Part shown: positions 7,229 through 14,740 of the stretch, piece by piece
Numbering within the stretch: the stretch's first letter is position 1
How the letters are laid out: each line of letters opens with the position of its first letter
Assembly: GCA_964425575.1 (NCBI GenBank)
Contig: CAYRMN010000023.1
Span: 1-18,970, forward strand
Direction: 5' to 3'
Length of the DNA stretch: 18,970 nucleotides
From: CAYRMN01 sp964425575
GTDB taxonomy: Bacteria; Patescibacteriota; Patescibacteriia; 2-12-FULL-60-25
The notes under the pieces: model-generated
What the model was told of the DNA's origin: nothing
The model's input: the letters and a program-made list of their open reading frames with translations, nothing else
Database searches by the model: none
Translations under genes and position numbers: made by a program

Positions 7229-7263
7229 TGTCAGTCCCGTCCGCCTTAGGCGGAGGAATCTTG
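7229..7263 (+). repeat. Dispersed palindromic repeat, divergent copy
   Basis: The element has TGTCAGTCCCG on the left and GGAATCTTG on the right, around a TCCGCC-TTA-GGCGGA hairpin. The same flanks (TGTCATTCCC and GGGAATCTTG) frame the copies at 14712-14740 and 16930-16958. It lies in the nusG-rplK spacer, so it is transcribed in the rplK leader. Membership of the family is based on the shared flanks; the core is longer than in the other two. Confidence 0.6.
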
Positions 7264-7322
7264 TTAATTCGTACACGATTGCAGGAGCGACGAGAAGCGC
7301 ATCATTCCTGAGCCGTGAACGA

Positions 7323-7871
7323 CTACATTTTTTTGACCTGGGTGAAATCTAGTTCCAAGGGGGTTTCGCGGCCGAACATGGAAACAAGAACCTTGACCTT
7401 TCCACGAGCGCCATCGATTTCATTGACCTTTCCCTCAAAACCTTTGAACGGTCCATCTCCGATTTTAACAGTCATGCCAGGCTGGATATCAATGGAGAAC
7501 TGAGGTTCTTCTGTTGTACCCATGCGCTTGGTCAGATGTTTGACCTCCTCTTCCGAGAGTGGGGATGGAACAGTGCCTGTACCGATAAAGCCTGTGACGT
7601 TTGGTGTATTACGTACGACATACCAGGAATCATCCGTCACGATCATCTCAACGAGTACATACCCAGGAAAGATTTTTTCTTCAACGACTTTCCGTTTGCC
7701 GTTCTTGATCTTGATTTTCTTTTCGGTGGGAACGAGTACGTTAAAAATGGTGTCGTCCATGCCGAGCGTGGCAACACGTCGCTTTAAGTTATCGGTGACG
7801 TTCTCTTCATACCCAGAATAGGTATGAATTGCGTACCAACGACGTCCAAGGTTCAAGGTTTGTTTAGCCAT
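7323..7871 (-). CDS. nusG: Transcription elongation/termination factor NusG
   Basis: A 182-aa NusG that binds RNA polymerase and links it to Rho or the leading ribosome. The NGN domain shows RRWYAIHTYSGYEENV (10-25), EEKIFPGYVLVEM and VRNTPNVTGFIG. The C-terminal KOW domain shows GMTVKIGDGPFKGFEGKV and ends FTQVKKM. Length and order are standard. The ATG is 2 nt after the secE stop, so the secE-nusG pair is coupled in the usual bacterial way. No Shine-Dalgarno precedes the start. Confidence 0.97.
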   Translation of the reverse strand: MAKQTLNLGRRWYAIHTYSGYEENVTDNLKRRVATLGMDDTIFNVLVPTEKKIKIKNGKRKVVEEKIFPGYVLVEMIVTDDSWYVVRNTPNVTGFIGTGTVPSPLSEEEVKHLTKRMGTTEEPQFSIDIQPGMTVKIGDGPFKGFEGKVNEIDGARGKVKVLVSMFGRETPLELDFTQVKKM

Positions 7872-7873
7872 AC

Positions 7874-8236
7874 TTATTTTTTAGCTGGGGGAGTTTGAGT
7901 TGGTTGAGTAGCAGGTTCTACCGGAGCGGTTTTAATATCGACTGGTACGACTGTAGAGCTTGAGGTTTGAATGTCGAGACCTGGAACGGCTGCTGGGGTG
8001 ACTGGTGTCTGCTCGCTTGGCTGTGTCACCTGAGTGGCAGTTTTGCGATTTAATGCAGCGGCTACAACTGTATCCAAACCGTAGTCAAGTGATGCGAAAA
8101 AAGCAGCTACAATAATACTTACTGCTAAAACAAGGCTGCTATAGCGAATTGTGTCCTGTCTGGATGGCCAGGTTACTTTTTCGAGCTCTGATTTAGAATC
8201 ACGCAGGTAATCGGTCAGGGATTGAAAGACATTCAT
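7874..8236 (-). CDS. secE: Preprotein translocase subunit SecE, with long C-terminal tail
   Basis: SecE clamps SecY in the protein-export channel. The first 62 residues are a complete minimal bacterial SecE: an amphipathic stretch with SKSELEKVTWPSRQDT (14-29) and one transmembrane helix (about 33-55). After this comes an unusual tail of about 58 residues (63-120) made mainly of Thr, Pro, Gln, Val and Ala (e.g. TQPTQTPPAKK). SecE has its C-terminus outside, so the tail should be extracytoplasmic. Ordinary SecE ends close to residue 60-65. The start is ATG 8234-8236, first in the secE-nusG-rplK unit. Its leader holds a hairpin followed by a T-run. Confidence 0.92.
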   Translation of the reverse strand: MNVFQSLTDYLRDSKSELEKVTWPSRQDTIRYSSLVLAVSIIVAAFFASLDYGLDTVVAAALNRKTATQVTQPSEQTPVTPAAVPGLDIQTSSSTVVPVDIKTAPVEPATQPTQTPPAKK

Positions 8237-8247
8237 AATATCGTTCT

Positions 8248-8268
8248 TAAAAAGCCCTTCCCGGGCTC
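8248..8268 (-). terminator. Short hairpin with T-run between gyrB and secE (terminator or attenuator)
   Basis: On the minus strand GAGCCC pairs with GGGCTT (one G-U) around GGGAA and is followed by TTTTTAA. It lies 41 nt after the gyrB stop and 12 nt before the secE ATG. Because a good promoter lies just upstream of it, it could end gyrB transcripts, attenuate secE transcripts, or both. Confidence 0.55.
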
Positions 8269-8278
8269 AGATAGCGGG

Positions 8279-8307
8279 AGAATAGCATGCAATTGAAAGC
8301 TTGGCAA
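8279..8307 (-). promoter_or_regulatory. Sigma70-type promoter of secE-nusG-rplK
   Basis: On the minus strand TTGCCA (8302-8307) and TATTCT (8279-8284) are 17 bp apart, immediately after the gyrB stop. The start would be near 8272. The leader is about 36 nt and contains the hairpin at 8248-8268. Confidence 0.65.
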
Positions 8308-8308
8308 C

Positions 8309-10386
8309 CTATACATCTAGGTTGGCATTCTTGGCGTGAGTTTGGATGAATTTTTTGCGTGGGGCAACCTCAGCGCCCATCAGAATATCAAATGTTTCAT
8401 CAGCTGCTGCAGCATCATCCACCGTCACGAGTTTCATGACGCGATTGGCAGGATTCATGGTCGTTTCCCAGAGCTGTTCAGGATTCATTTCACCCAAACC
8501 CTTGTAGCGTTGAATAGAGATGCCGCTAATTTTTGTTACTCCATCAGCGCTTTCCTCGGTTGTTTCCGCTGCTTCCATGGGCGCCGGCTCTTCATCTACT
8601 TCTTTTTTTTCTTTTGTTTTTTCGTCCTTCAATTTCTGATATTCGTTGACGATGCCGTCGCGTTCTGTTTCGGAGAAGGCGTACCGTACGTTTTTGCCTT
8701 TGGCCACGCGGAAGAGGGGAGGTTGGGCGATAAACAGATGTCCCTCGGTAATCATGGTTGGAAAGTGGCGATAAAATAACGTGAGGAGCAATGTTCGGAT
8801 ATGGGCCCCATCCACATCAGCATCCGTCATGATCACGATTCGATTGTATCGAAGCTTGGTGAGGTCAAACATTTCACCAATATTAGTTCCGAGGGCAATG
8901 ATCAAGCTCTTCACTTCGTTGTTGGCGAGCATTTTGTCTAGTCGAGCTCGTTCCACGTTCAGGATCTTTCCACGCAGTGGCAGAATCGCTTGGAATTTTC
9001 GGTTTCGTCCTTGTTTGGCGCTGCCGCCGGCCNNNNNNNNNNGCGATTGCGTCCCTGTTTTGCAGAACCTCCTGCCGAATCTCCCTCAACAATGAAGAGT
9101 TCGGATACGGATGTGTCTTTGCTTGAGCAGTCGGCTAGTTTTCCTGGCAGCGTAAATCCTTCAAGTGCGCCTTTGCGTAGCACGGTATCGCGCGCGGCAC
9201 GGGCAGCGGCACGGGCACGTTGAGCAAGGACACACTTGCCGATAATAGCCTCAGCATCTCGCGGATGTTCTTCAAGAAATGTAGCAAAGGCCTCGCTCAT
9301 GACATTTTCCACAGCGCCTCGAACTTCCATGTTGCCAAGCTTCGCCTTGGTCTGCCCTTCAAATTGCGGTTCAGGAATCTTAATGGAAATAACGGTCGTC
9401 AGTCCTTCGCGTACATCTTCACCGGTCAGGTTATCGTCTTTCTCTTTTAAATATCCTTTCGTTCTGGAGTACGCATTGAGGACGCGCGTCAATGCTGAGC
9501 GGAAGCCGATGACATGCGTTCCACCTTCAGGATTGAAAATATTATTGGTAAAGGCGTACAGACTTTCTTGATATTCCTCGGTGTATTGCAAGCCAATTTC
9601 TACACTGGTGTTTTCGACTTGTTTTTCAACATAAAAGACGAAATCGTGTTTGACGTGCTTTGAATGGTTGAGGTGACGGACGTATGAAGCGACACCACCT
9701 TCAAAATAGAATCCGTAGGTTGCCTCTGGTTTTTGACGCGCATCAATGACCACCAGCTGAATACCTTTGGTCAGATAACACTGCTGACGAAGGTGCTCAA
9801 GAATACGTTTGAGATCAAAGGTTGTTTCGCTGAAAATAGTGGCATCTGGTCGGAAGGTTACGGTTGTACCATGGTTTTTGCTTTTGCCAATCTGCTTGAC
9901 TTTGTAGATTGGTTTTCCGCGTTCATACTCTTGTTTATACATGCCTCCGTCCCGTTCTACGACGACTTCAACCCATTCAGACAGTGCATTGACCACGGAT
10001 ACACCAACACCATGCAACCCGCCAGAAACTTTGTAGCCGCTATTTTCTGCTCCAAATTTTCCACCAGCATGGAGCTTGGTGAGTACGAGTTCGAGTGCCG
10101 AAACTTTATACTGAGAATGAATGTCAACCGGAATGCCACGGCCATTATCTTTTACTGAAACGGTTCCACCTTCATTTAACGTGACATCGATTCTATTTGC
10201 ATGACCCGCCATGGCTTCATCAAAGCAGTTGTCTACGACTTCCCAAATCAAGTGATGCAGACCATCAGGACCAGTAGAGCCGATATACATGCCCGGTCGC
10301 TTGCGTACTGGATCAAGTCCTTCGAGCACTGAAATTTGTTCAGCGCCATATGAACCAGCTTTTGTTTTTTTGTCAGTGTTTGCCAT
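8309..10386 (-). CDS. gyrB: DNA gyrase subunit B, interrupted by an assembly gap
   Basis: The ATPase subunit of DNA gyrase, which powers negative supercoiling with GyrA. The N-terminal GHKL ATPase has VVDNCFDEAMAGHA, DNGRGIPVD and GGLHGVGVSVVNALS. The TOPRIM part has FIVEGDSAGG before the gap and MTDADVDGAHIRT after it. The C-terminus has IQRYKGLGEMNPEQLWETT. I chose ATG 10384-10386 (MANTDKKTKAG) over an upstream start at 10422. The gap 9033-9042 sits in the most conserved motif: AGGSAKQGRNR is encoded on both sides with different codons, and the two sides are out of frame for exactly ten bases. The gap length is therefore a placeholder. An acidic, Lys/Glu-rich insert (8531-8632) lies before the RYKGLGEMN motif. 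Confidence 0.93.
9033..9042. other. Assembly gap (10 N) within gyrB
   Basis: Ten Ns of placeholder size. Flanking sequences encode the same 11 residues, which suggests two contig ends that should overlap but differ in sequence, or contigs from different strains. Confidence 0.95.
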
Positions 10387-10400
10387 AGTGATATGCGGAG

Positions 10401-10429
10401 ATGGTAACGGGTAATGCAACATCAGGCAA
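10401..10429 (-). promoter_or_regulatory. Promoter of gyrB
   Basis: On the minus strand TTGCCT (10424-10429) and TACCAT (10401-10406) are 17 bp apart. This predicts a start near 10394 and a leader of only about 8 nt. It lies in the 76-bp divergent region shared with the 294-aa membrane-protein gene. Confidence 0.5.
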
Positions 10430-10447
10430 GACGCTCAACAATCAACG

Positions 10448-10456
10448 TGATACAAT
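10448..10456 (+). promoter_or_regulatory. Extended -10 promoter, predicted leaderless
   Basis: TGATACAAT is an extended -10 (TGnTACAAT), with the hexamer ending 6 nt before ATG 10463. No good -35 is present at the usual distance. Transcription should start at or beside the A of the ATG. Confidence 0.55.
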
Positions 10457-10462
10457 CGCAAC

Positions 10463-11347
10463 ATGTCGGATCGTGATATCCAAATTGGAGGGGGATTTAC
10501 TGAGGGAGAATTGAAGTTTTCATCGTTCTGGGTGAAGCATCGGCTTGAGATTACACGCGGGGGATACATAGCGCTGATCGCAGCGAATGTTTTCCTGTGG
10601 GGATTTGTTGCTTGGACGCTGATTGATGCATTTGTTATTTCCTACCCACGCGAATCAAAGATCACAACAGAGATCGCGCAGAATCAGCTTACGCTCAATG
10701 CACTTGACATTGATGCTCCAAAAACAGTTGATGCGGCTGATGTCATCGTATTGCCAACCACGGACTCCCGGTATGACCTGTCTGTTGATTTGAATAATCC
10801 GAATCCACAATGGTGGGCAGAGTTTAATTATCATTTTGTGTTATCCGGGCAGGAGACCCCACTTCGGAACGGATATATCATGCCGCAGTCTAAATCCACC
10901 ATGACTGAACTTGGTTTTAAGCCTTCAGGTCGTGGGGGAGCGTCGGCGCAGTTTGTTGTAGAAAATATTCGTTGGCATCGACTTGATCCGCGGCAGGTGA
11001 GTGGGGCGTATAAAGATTATGAACTGAGTCATTTCAATGTGGCGTTTGAAAACGTCAAATATGATCGCGATTTAGTGATTGGTTCGAAGACCGTAGGTCG
11101 AACATCATTCGACATCGTAAATCATGGATCATTTGGATATTGGAATATGGATCTGGTGATACGTGTGTATCGAGGATCAACCATCGCTGCCATGAACAGA
11201 ATCACCCTCACTCAATTGCGTCCTGGAGAATCTCGCCACGTTGAGCTCGATTGGTTTGATGCGATTCCATCTGTCACCAAAACAGAGATCATTCCAATCA
11301 TCAATTTTTTGGATCAGACGACCTATTTACCATCGGGACAGTTTTAA
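10463..11347 (+). CDS. Single-pass membrane protein, unknown function
   Basis: A 294-aa protein not recognised by name. A soluble N-terminus (1-32) is followed by one transmembrane helix (about 34-56, IALIAANVFLWGFVAWTLI) and a large extracytoplasmic part rich in beta-type sequence. NPNPQWWAEFNYHFVLSGQE (112-131) and VENIRWHRLDPRQVSGAYKDY are Trp/Tyr-rich stretches, and a late NHGSFGYWNMDLVIRVYRG suggests a beta-sandwich fold. It sits 38 nt upstream of the RodA-type gene and divergent from gyrB. An envelope-related role with RodA is possible but is only inferred from position. It starts directly after an extended -10, with no room for a Shine-Dalgarno. Confidence 0.75.
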   Translation: MSDRDIQIGGGFTEGELKFSSFWVKHRLEITRGGYIALIAANVFLWGFVAWTLIDAFVISYPRESKITTEIAQNQLTLNALDIDAPKTVDAADVIVLPTTDSRYDLSVDLNNPNPQWWAEFNYHFVLSGQETPLRNGYIMPQSKSTMTELGFKPSGRGGASAQFVVENIRWHRLDPRQVSGAYKDYELSHFNVAFENVKYDRDLVIGSKTVGRTSFDIVNHGSFGYWNMDLVIRVYRGSTIAAMNRITLTQLRPGESRHVELDWFDAIPSVTKTEIIPIINFLDQTTYLPSGQF

Positions 11348-11385
11348 TTTTCCTTCACCTGTGCCACTCTGCATGATGCAGATAT

Positions 11386-12492
11386 ATGAAGCGGCGTTTT
11401 GAGTATTTTCTTCAATTTGACTGGATGTTGCTTTTAGCCGCCACAACACTGACAGTGATCGGACTCATGGCTATTTACGGCATTGGCGTCGCACGTGAAT
11501 CAGCGACGATTTTTCAATTCAAGAAACAACTTATTGCCGCCTCGATTGGTTGGGTGATCGTATTCATGTGTGTCTTCGTTGACTATCGGAATATTCGGGC
11601 GTTTGCGATCCCCATTTACTCATTTGGGGCAGTTTTGTTGGGAGGGGTCTTGTTATTCGGCAGGGTGATCAATGGAACGCGCGGCTGGTTTGTGATTGGA
11701 AATCTATCATTTCAGCCTGTTGAATTTGCCAAAATTGCTTTGGCTGTGTTTTTGGCATCGTATCTGTCACGCCACGTTCATACACGTCTCGGTTGGATTC
11801 CACTGTGTGGAAGTGCCGCCGCAACAGGATTGTATATCGCTCTCGTGATGGCACAGCCTGACTTTGGATCAGCTGTGGTTTTAGCGGTCATTTGGTTTGC
11901 TGCTGTGGTTTTTGCTGGTCTGCCTCGACGAGCTTGGATTGTCGCACTTCTCGCCATTGGTCTACTCAGTCCCTTAATGTGGAATTTTGGCTTGAAACCG
12001 TATCAACGTGCACGTTTTTCATCGTTTATCAATCCAGCCCTCGATCCGCGCGGAGCGGGATACAATGTAACTCAAGCACGCATCGCAGTTGGATCTGGGG
12101 GTCTATGGGGAAAGGGAATTGGAGAAGGTTCCCAGTCTCGTTTGCGTTTTTTACCTGAAGCATCCACTGATTTTATTTTTTCCGTTATTGGTGAAGATTT
12201 GGGATTTGTTGGTATCACGATCGTTCTACTGCTATTTGGACTGCTCTTATGGCGTTTTTTGCGCATCGCTCGTACCAGCTATGATCCATTTGCGCATATC
12301 CTGCTCATCGCGTTATTGATGATGTTTTTGTTTCACTTATTTGTGAATGCGGGAATGAATTTAGGTATTATGCCGGTAACCGGCATTCCTCTTCCCTTTG
12401 TATCGGCTGCCGCCTCGTCGTTACTCGTGGCATTCCTGGCGATTGGTCTGGCACAATCTATTGCAGTACGCCGTCTTTCGGTGCGATCATAG
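11386..12492 (+). CDS. rodA: SEDS peptidoglycan polymerase, RodA type
   Basis: A 368-aa polytopic membrane protein (about ten helices) that polymerises lipid II into glycan strands, normally with a class B PBP. GRVINGTRGWFVIGNLSFQP (92-111), MAQPDFGSAVV (155-165) and RFSSFINPALDPRGAGYNVTQ (210-230) are RodA hallmarks. ASTDFIFSVIGED (259-271) includes Asp262, equivalent to the essential catalytic Asp. Near the C-terminus the common PFxSYGGSS motif reads PFVSAAASS (337-345), an unusual change. RodA is preferred over FtsW from the overall pattern. It follows the 294-aa membrane protein and comes before a zinc-ribbon gene. No PBP is present in the window. Confidence 0.92.
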   Translation: MKRRFEYFLQFDWMLLLAATTLTVIGLMAIYGIGVARESATIFQFKKQLIAASIGWVIVFMCVFVDYRNIRAFAIPIYSFGAVLLGGVLLFGRVINGTRGWFVIGNLSFQPVEFAKIALAVFLASYLSRHVHTRLGWIPLCGSAAATGLYIALVMAQPDFGSAVVLAVIWFAAVVFAGLPRRAWIVALLAIGLLSPLMWNFGLKPYQRARFSSFINPALDPRGAGYNVTQARIAVGSGGLWGKGIGEGSQSRLRFLPEASTDFIFSVIGEDLGFVGITIVLLLFGLLLWRFLRIARTSYDPFAHILLIALLMMFLFHLFVNAGMNLGIMPVTGIPLPFVSAAASSLLVAFLAIGLAQSIAVRRLSVRS

Positions 12493-12494
12493 CG

Positions 12495-12523
12495 TTGACT
12501 TTTTCGTTTCTCGTTTGTATCGT
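12495..12523 (+). promoter_or_regulatory. Strong promoter of the zinc-ribbon gene, predicted leaderless
   Basis: TTGACT (12495-12500), a 17-bp spacer and TATCGT (12518-12523) are followed by only 6 nt before ATG 12530. The -35 begins 2 nt after the rodA stop. The start should coincide with the A of the ATG. Confidence 0.7.
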
Positions 12524-12529
12524 AGACTC

Positions 12530-12859
12530 ATGGGACATACACATTCGTCGAAGCTGCTGGGAAGCTGTCCGCTTTGCCAAGCCCTGTATCAAGAAGAGGA
12601 AGTGCAGCTTGTTGGTGAAAAAGGATCATCCAGGCTGTTTCATTGTACGTGTCATGCGTGCGGTCATGCTATGTTGGCGTTAATTCTTGAGACTCAGGGA
12701 GTGGTGAGTTCGGTTGGTTTGGTGACTGACCTTGAAGTGGGAGATGTCTTGCGTTTTCGTGATCGTGAACCTATTACTGCTGATGAATGTATAGCTGTTC
12801 ATCGCATGGTTGAAGAGGAAAGTAAGGACTTCTGTAAAGCTCTCTCAGCTCTCCGTTGA
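12530..12859 (+). CDS. Small zinc-ribbon protein, unknown function
   Basis: A 109-aa soluble protein. CPLC (13-16) and CTCHAC (39-44) give two CxxC knuckles plus an extra Cys39, so it should bind one zinc. The C-terminal part, TDLEVGDVLRFRDREPITADECIAVHRMVEE (66-96), resembles a recurring motif in small CPR proteins of unknown role. I chose ATG 12530 because a strong promoter ends 6 nt before it; the longer frame from 12398 would begin deep inside rodA. Its TGA overlaps the -35 of the next promoter. It may be a small regulator or RNA/protein-binding factor, but nothing in the sequence decides this. Confidence 0.75.
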   Translation: MGHTHSSKLLGSCPLCQALYQEEEVQLVGEKGSSRLFHCTCHACGHAMLALILETQGVVSSVGLVTDLEVGDVLRFRDREPITADECIAVHRMVEEESKDFCKALSALR

Positions 12860-12884
12860 CAGATTTTCTGTTCTCGCGTATCTT
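12856..12884 (+). promoter_or_regulatory. Strong promoter of rplY
   Basis: TTGACA (12856-12861), a 17-bp spacer and TATCTT (12879-12884). The -35 overlaps the stop codon of the zinc-ribbon gene. The start would be near 12891, leaving a leader of about 9 nt before ATG 12900. Confidence 0.75.
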
Positions 12885-12899
12885 TTGCTCAATAATTGT

Positions 12900-13586
12900 A
12901 TGTCATTTGCTTTATCTGCCACCACCCGTCCTCAGGTACGAAAGCGCGTTCAAAACGTCCGTGATGCTGGATCTATTCCAGCCGTGATGTATGGACGTGG
13001 GATTGAACCAAAAATCATCCAACTTGGAGTCTCTGAATTCCAAAAGGTGTATCGGGCTGCCGGTTCATCCTCGTTGATCGATGTCACCATCGATGGAGGC
13101 GCTTCTGTAAAAGCCCTAATCCAGGAAGTTCAACCTCATTATTTGACGCTCAAGCCACATCATGTCGATTTACGCCAGATTCGCATGGATGAAGCCTTGA
13201 CCATTGCTGTTCCATTGGTTTTTCAAGGGGAAGCTCCAGCGGTTAAAGAGTTGGCTGGAACATTGGTACGTGGAACAGATGAACTGACGGTAACCTGTTT
13301 GCCAGCTGATTTGCCTCATGAGATTGATATTGACCTTTCAACACTCAAAACATTTGATGATGTTATTACGGTTGGGAGTCTTAAACTCCCTCCAGGCGTT
13401 ACCGTTGCACAAGATCTAGACATGGTCTTGGTGACAGTCGTGGCACCGATGACAGAAGAACAGTTGAAGAAGATGGAAGAAGAAGGTGCTGCGGATGTTA
13501 CTGCTGTGAAGACGGAGGCTGAAGAAAAGAAGGCCGCAGAAGAGAAGAAGGCGGCAGAGGAAGCAGCGGCAGAAGCAGCCAAGTAA
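12900..13586 (+). CDS. rplY: Ribosomal protein L25/TL5 (CTC family)
   Basis: A 228-aa 5S rRNA-binding protein of the long CTC form. The N-terminal L25 domain has MSFALSATTRPQVRKRVQNV and GSIPAVMYGRGIEP (residues about 29-42). VQPHYLTLKPHHVDLRQI is the conserved end of that domain. The second beta-rich TL5 domain runs to about 185. The tail (about 195-228) is a low-complexity Glu/Lys/Ala helix (EEKKAAEEKKAAEEAAAEAAK type), common in this family. I chose ATG 12900 over a longer frame from 12810, because it matches the family start and lies just after a consensus promoter. DUF3048 follows after 10 nt and is probably co-transcribed. Confidence 0.94.
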   Translation: MSFALSATTRPQVRKRVQNVRDAGSIPAVMYGRGIEPKIIQLGVSEFQKVYRAAGSSSLIDVTIDGGASVKALIQEVQPHYLTLKPHHVDLRQIRMDEALTIAVPLVFQGEAPAVKELAGTLVRGTDELTVTCLPADLPHEIDIDLSTLKTFDDVITVGSLKLPPGVTVAQDLDMVLVTVVAPMTEEQLKKMEEEGAADVTAVKTEAEEKKAAEEKKAAEEAAAEAAK

Positions 13587-13596
13587 TCTTTCACCC

Positions 13597-14688
13597 ATGG
13601 ATGAGCATGCTCGTCGGATTCCATTTTCACTAGAAACGTTTTTAAAACGGTCCTGGCCTGCCATTGCAGTCGGGACTGTTTTTATTTTGTTGATTATTGC
13701 TATATTAATAGCGAATATTCTAAAACGCCCTTCATCGGATAACGTGTCGATTGCAAATGCTGGAACTTCAACTGCACCCGCGATTGTGACGTCCTCAACA
13801 CTTGATGCGGCGCCTCGTCTTTTGGACGGTGTGTCTGTTTCTTCCACGGAAAATGCCCTTCAGCCGTTTGTGGTGATGGTGGAGAATGCTCTAGAGGCTC
13901 GCCCACTCATGGGTCCAGCAAAGGCAAATATTGTTCTTGAAGCTCCGGTTGAAGGAGGGATAACGCGTTTCATGCTCGTTTTTGATGCCACATCAACGGC
14001 AGATCAGATCGGTCCAGTACGGAGCGCCAGACCATATTTCGTTGATTGGGCTGATGGTCTTGGGGCGGTATATGCGCACGTTGGGGGGAGCCCTCAGGCA
14101 CTTCAAAATATTTCAGCACTTAGTCATTTTCGAAATCTTGATGAGTTTTTTAATGCTGGACGATTTTGGCGAACGTCAAAGCGCGAAGCTCCTCACAATA
14201 CCTACACGCGTATGGATTTGCTGCGTGAAGCAGCTGTTCTCAAACAGTGGGTGCCGTCGACATTTGACGCATGGCACTATCTATCTCATGAAACATCTTC
14301 GACAGAGCGGGGGCAGGTACGAAAGATCACGATTCCATATGGTGGCGCGTATACGGTTGATTGGCAGTACCATCCTGAGACGAATATCTATCAGCGATAT
14401 CAAGCGGGCGCTCAACAGAAAGATGCGGATGGCGAAGAGGTAGATGCGAAAAATGTGGTCGTATTGTTGACCGATGGACAAGTGCTTGATGACAAGGGAC
14501 GTCTTCGTATTCGCACAACAGGCAGTGGTCGTGCTGAAGTGTTTCGTGATGGAATGCGTATTGACGTACGCTGGCATCGCACCGCACGTGGATGGATTCA
14601 GTTTGAAGGAGTAGATGGAGGAGATGTTTTGTTTGAGCCGGGAACGACTTGGATATCAGTGGTGACCTCTCAAAACATGATGCCGTAA
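13597..14688 (+). CDS. DUF3048 (YerB-like) membrane-anchored protein
   Basis: A 363-aa protein with a cytoplasmic N-terminus, one transmembrane helix (about 22-43) and a large extracytoplasmic part. From about residue 90 it follows the DUF3048 pattern: VMVENALEARPLMGPAKAN, EAPVEGGITRFMLVF, IGPVRSARPYFVDWADG and HVGGSPQAL, with APHNTYT further on. A second domain (about 240-360) corresponds to the DUF3048 C-terminal part. Bacillus YerB is the best-known relative and is a lipoprotein; here a TM helix replaces the lipid anchor. Biochemical role is unknown. It follows rplY by 10 nt and precedes the murA region, so a cell-envelope role is plausible but inferred. Confidence 0.87.
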   Translation: MDEHARRIPFSLETFLKRSWPAIAVGTVFILLIIAILIANILKRPSSDNVSIANAGTSTAPAIVTSSTLDAAPRLLDGVSVSSTENALQPFVVMVENALEARPLMGPAKANIVLEAPVEGGITRFMLVFDATSTADQIGPVRSARPYFVDWADGLGAVYAHVGGSPQALQNISALSHFRNLDEFFNAGRFWRTSKREAPHNTYTRMDLLREAAVLKQWVPSTFDAWHYLSHETSSTERGQVRKITIPYGGAYTVDWQYHPETNIYQRYQAGAQQKDADGEEVDAKNVVVLLTDGQVLDDKGRLRIRTTGSGRAEVFRDGMRIDVRWHRTARGWIQFEGVDGGDVLFEPGTTWISVVTSQNMMP

Positions 14689-14711
14689 TACTTGGATATT
14701 TCATGACCCTT

Positions 14712-14740
14712 TTGTCATTCCCGCGTAGGCGGGAATCTTG
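14712..14740 (+). repeat. Dispersed palindromic repeat, typical copy
   Basis: ATTCCCGC-GTAG-GCGGGAAT is a perfect 8-bp hairpin flanked by TTGTC and CTTG. This 29-bp unit matches the copy inside prmC (16930-16958) in its first 11 and last 10 bases. No T-tract follows, so it is not a typical terminator for the DUF3048 gene. Confidence 0.8.

Noticed and set aside
8999..9075. GyrB intein at the gap
   Set aside because: The repeated sequence on both sides is GyrB itself; no intein motif (N-terminal Cys/Ser block, C-terminal HN) is visible in the known bases.
8883..9092. Short minus-strand ORF across the gyrB gap
   Set aside because: It is an off-frame reading of gyrB joined through Ns.
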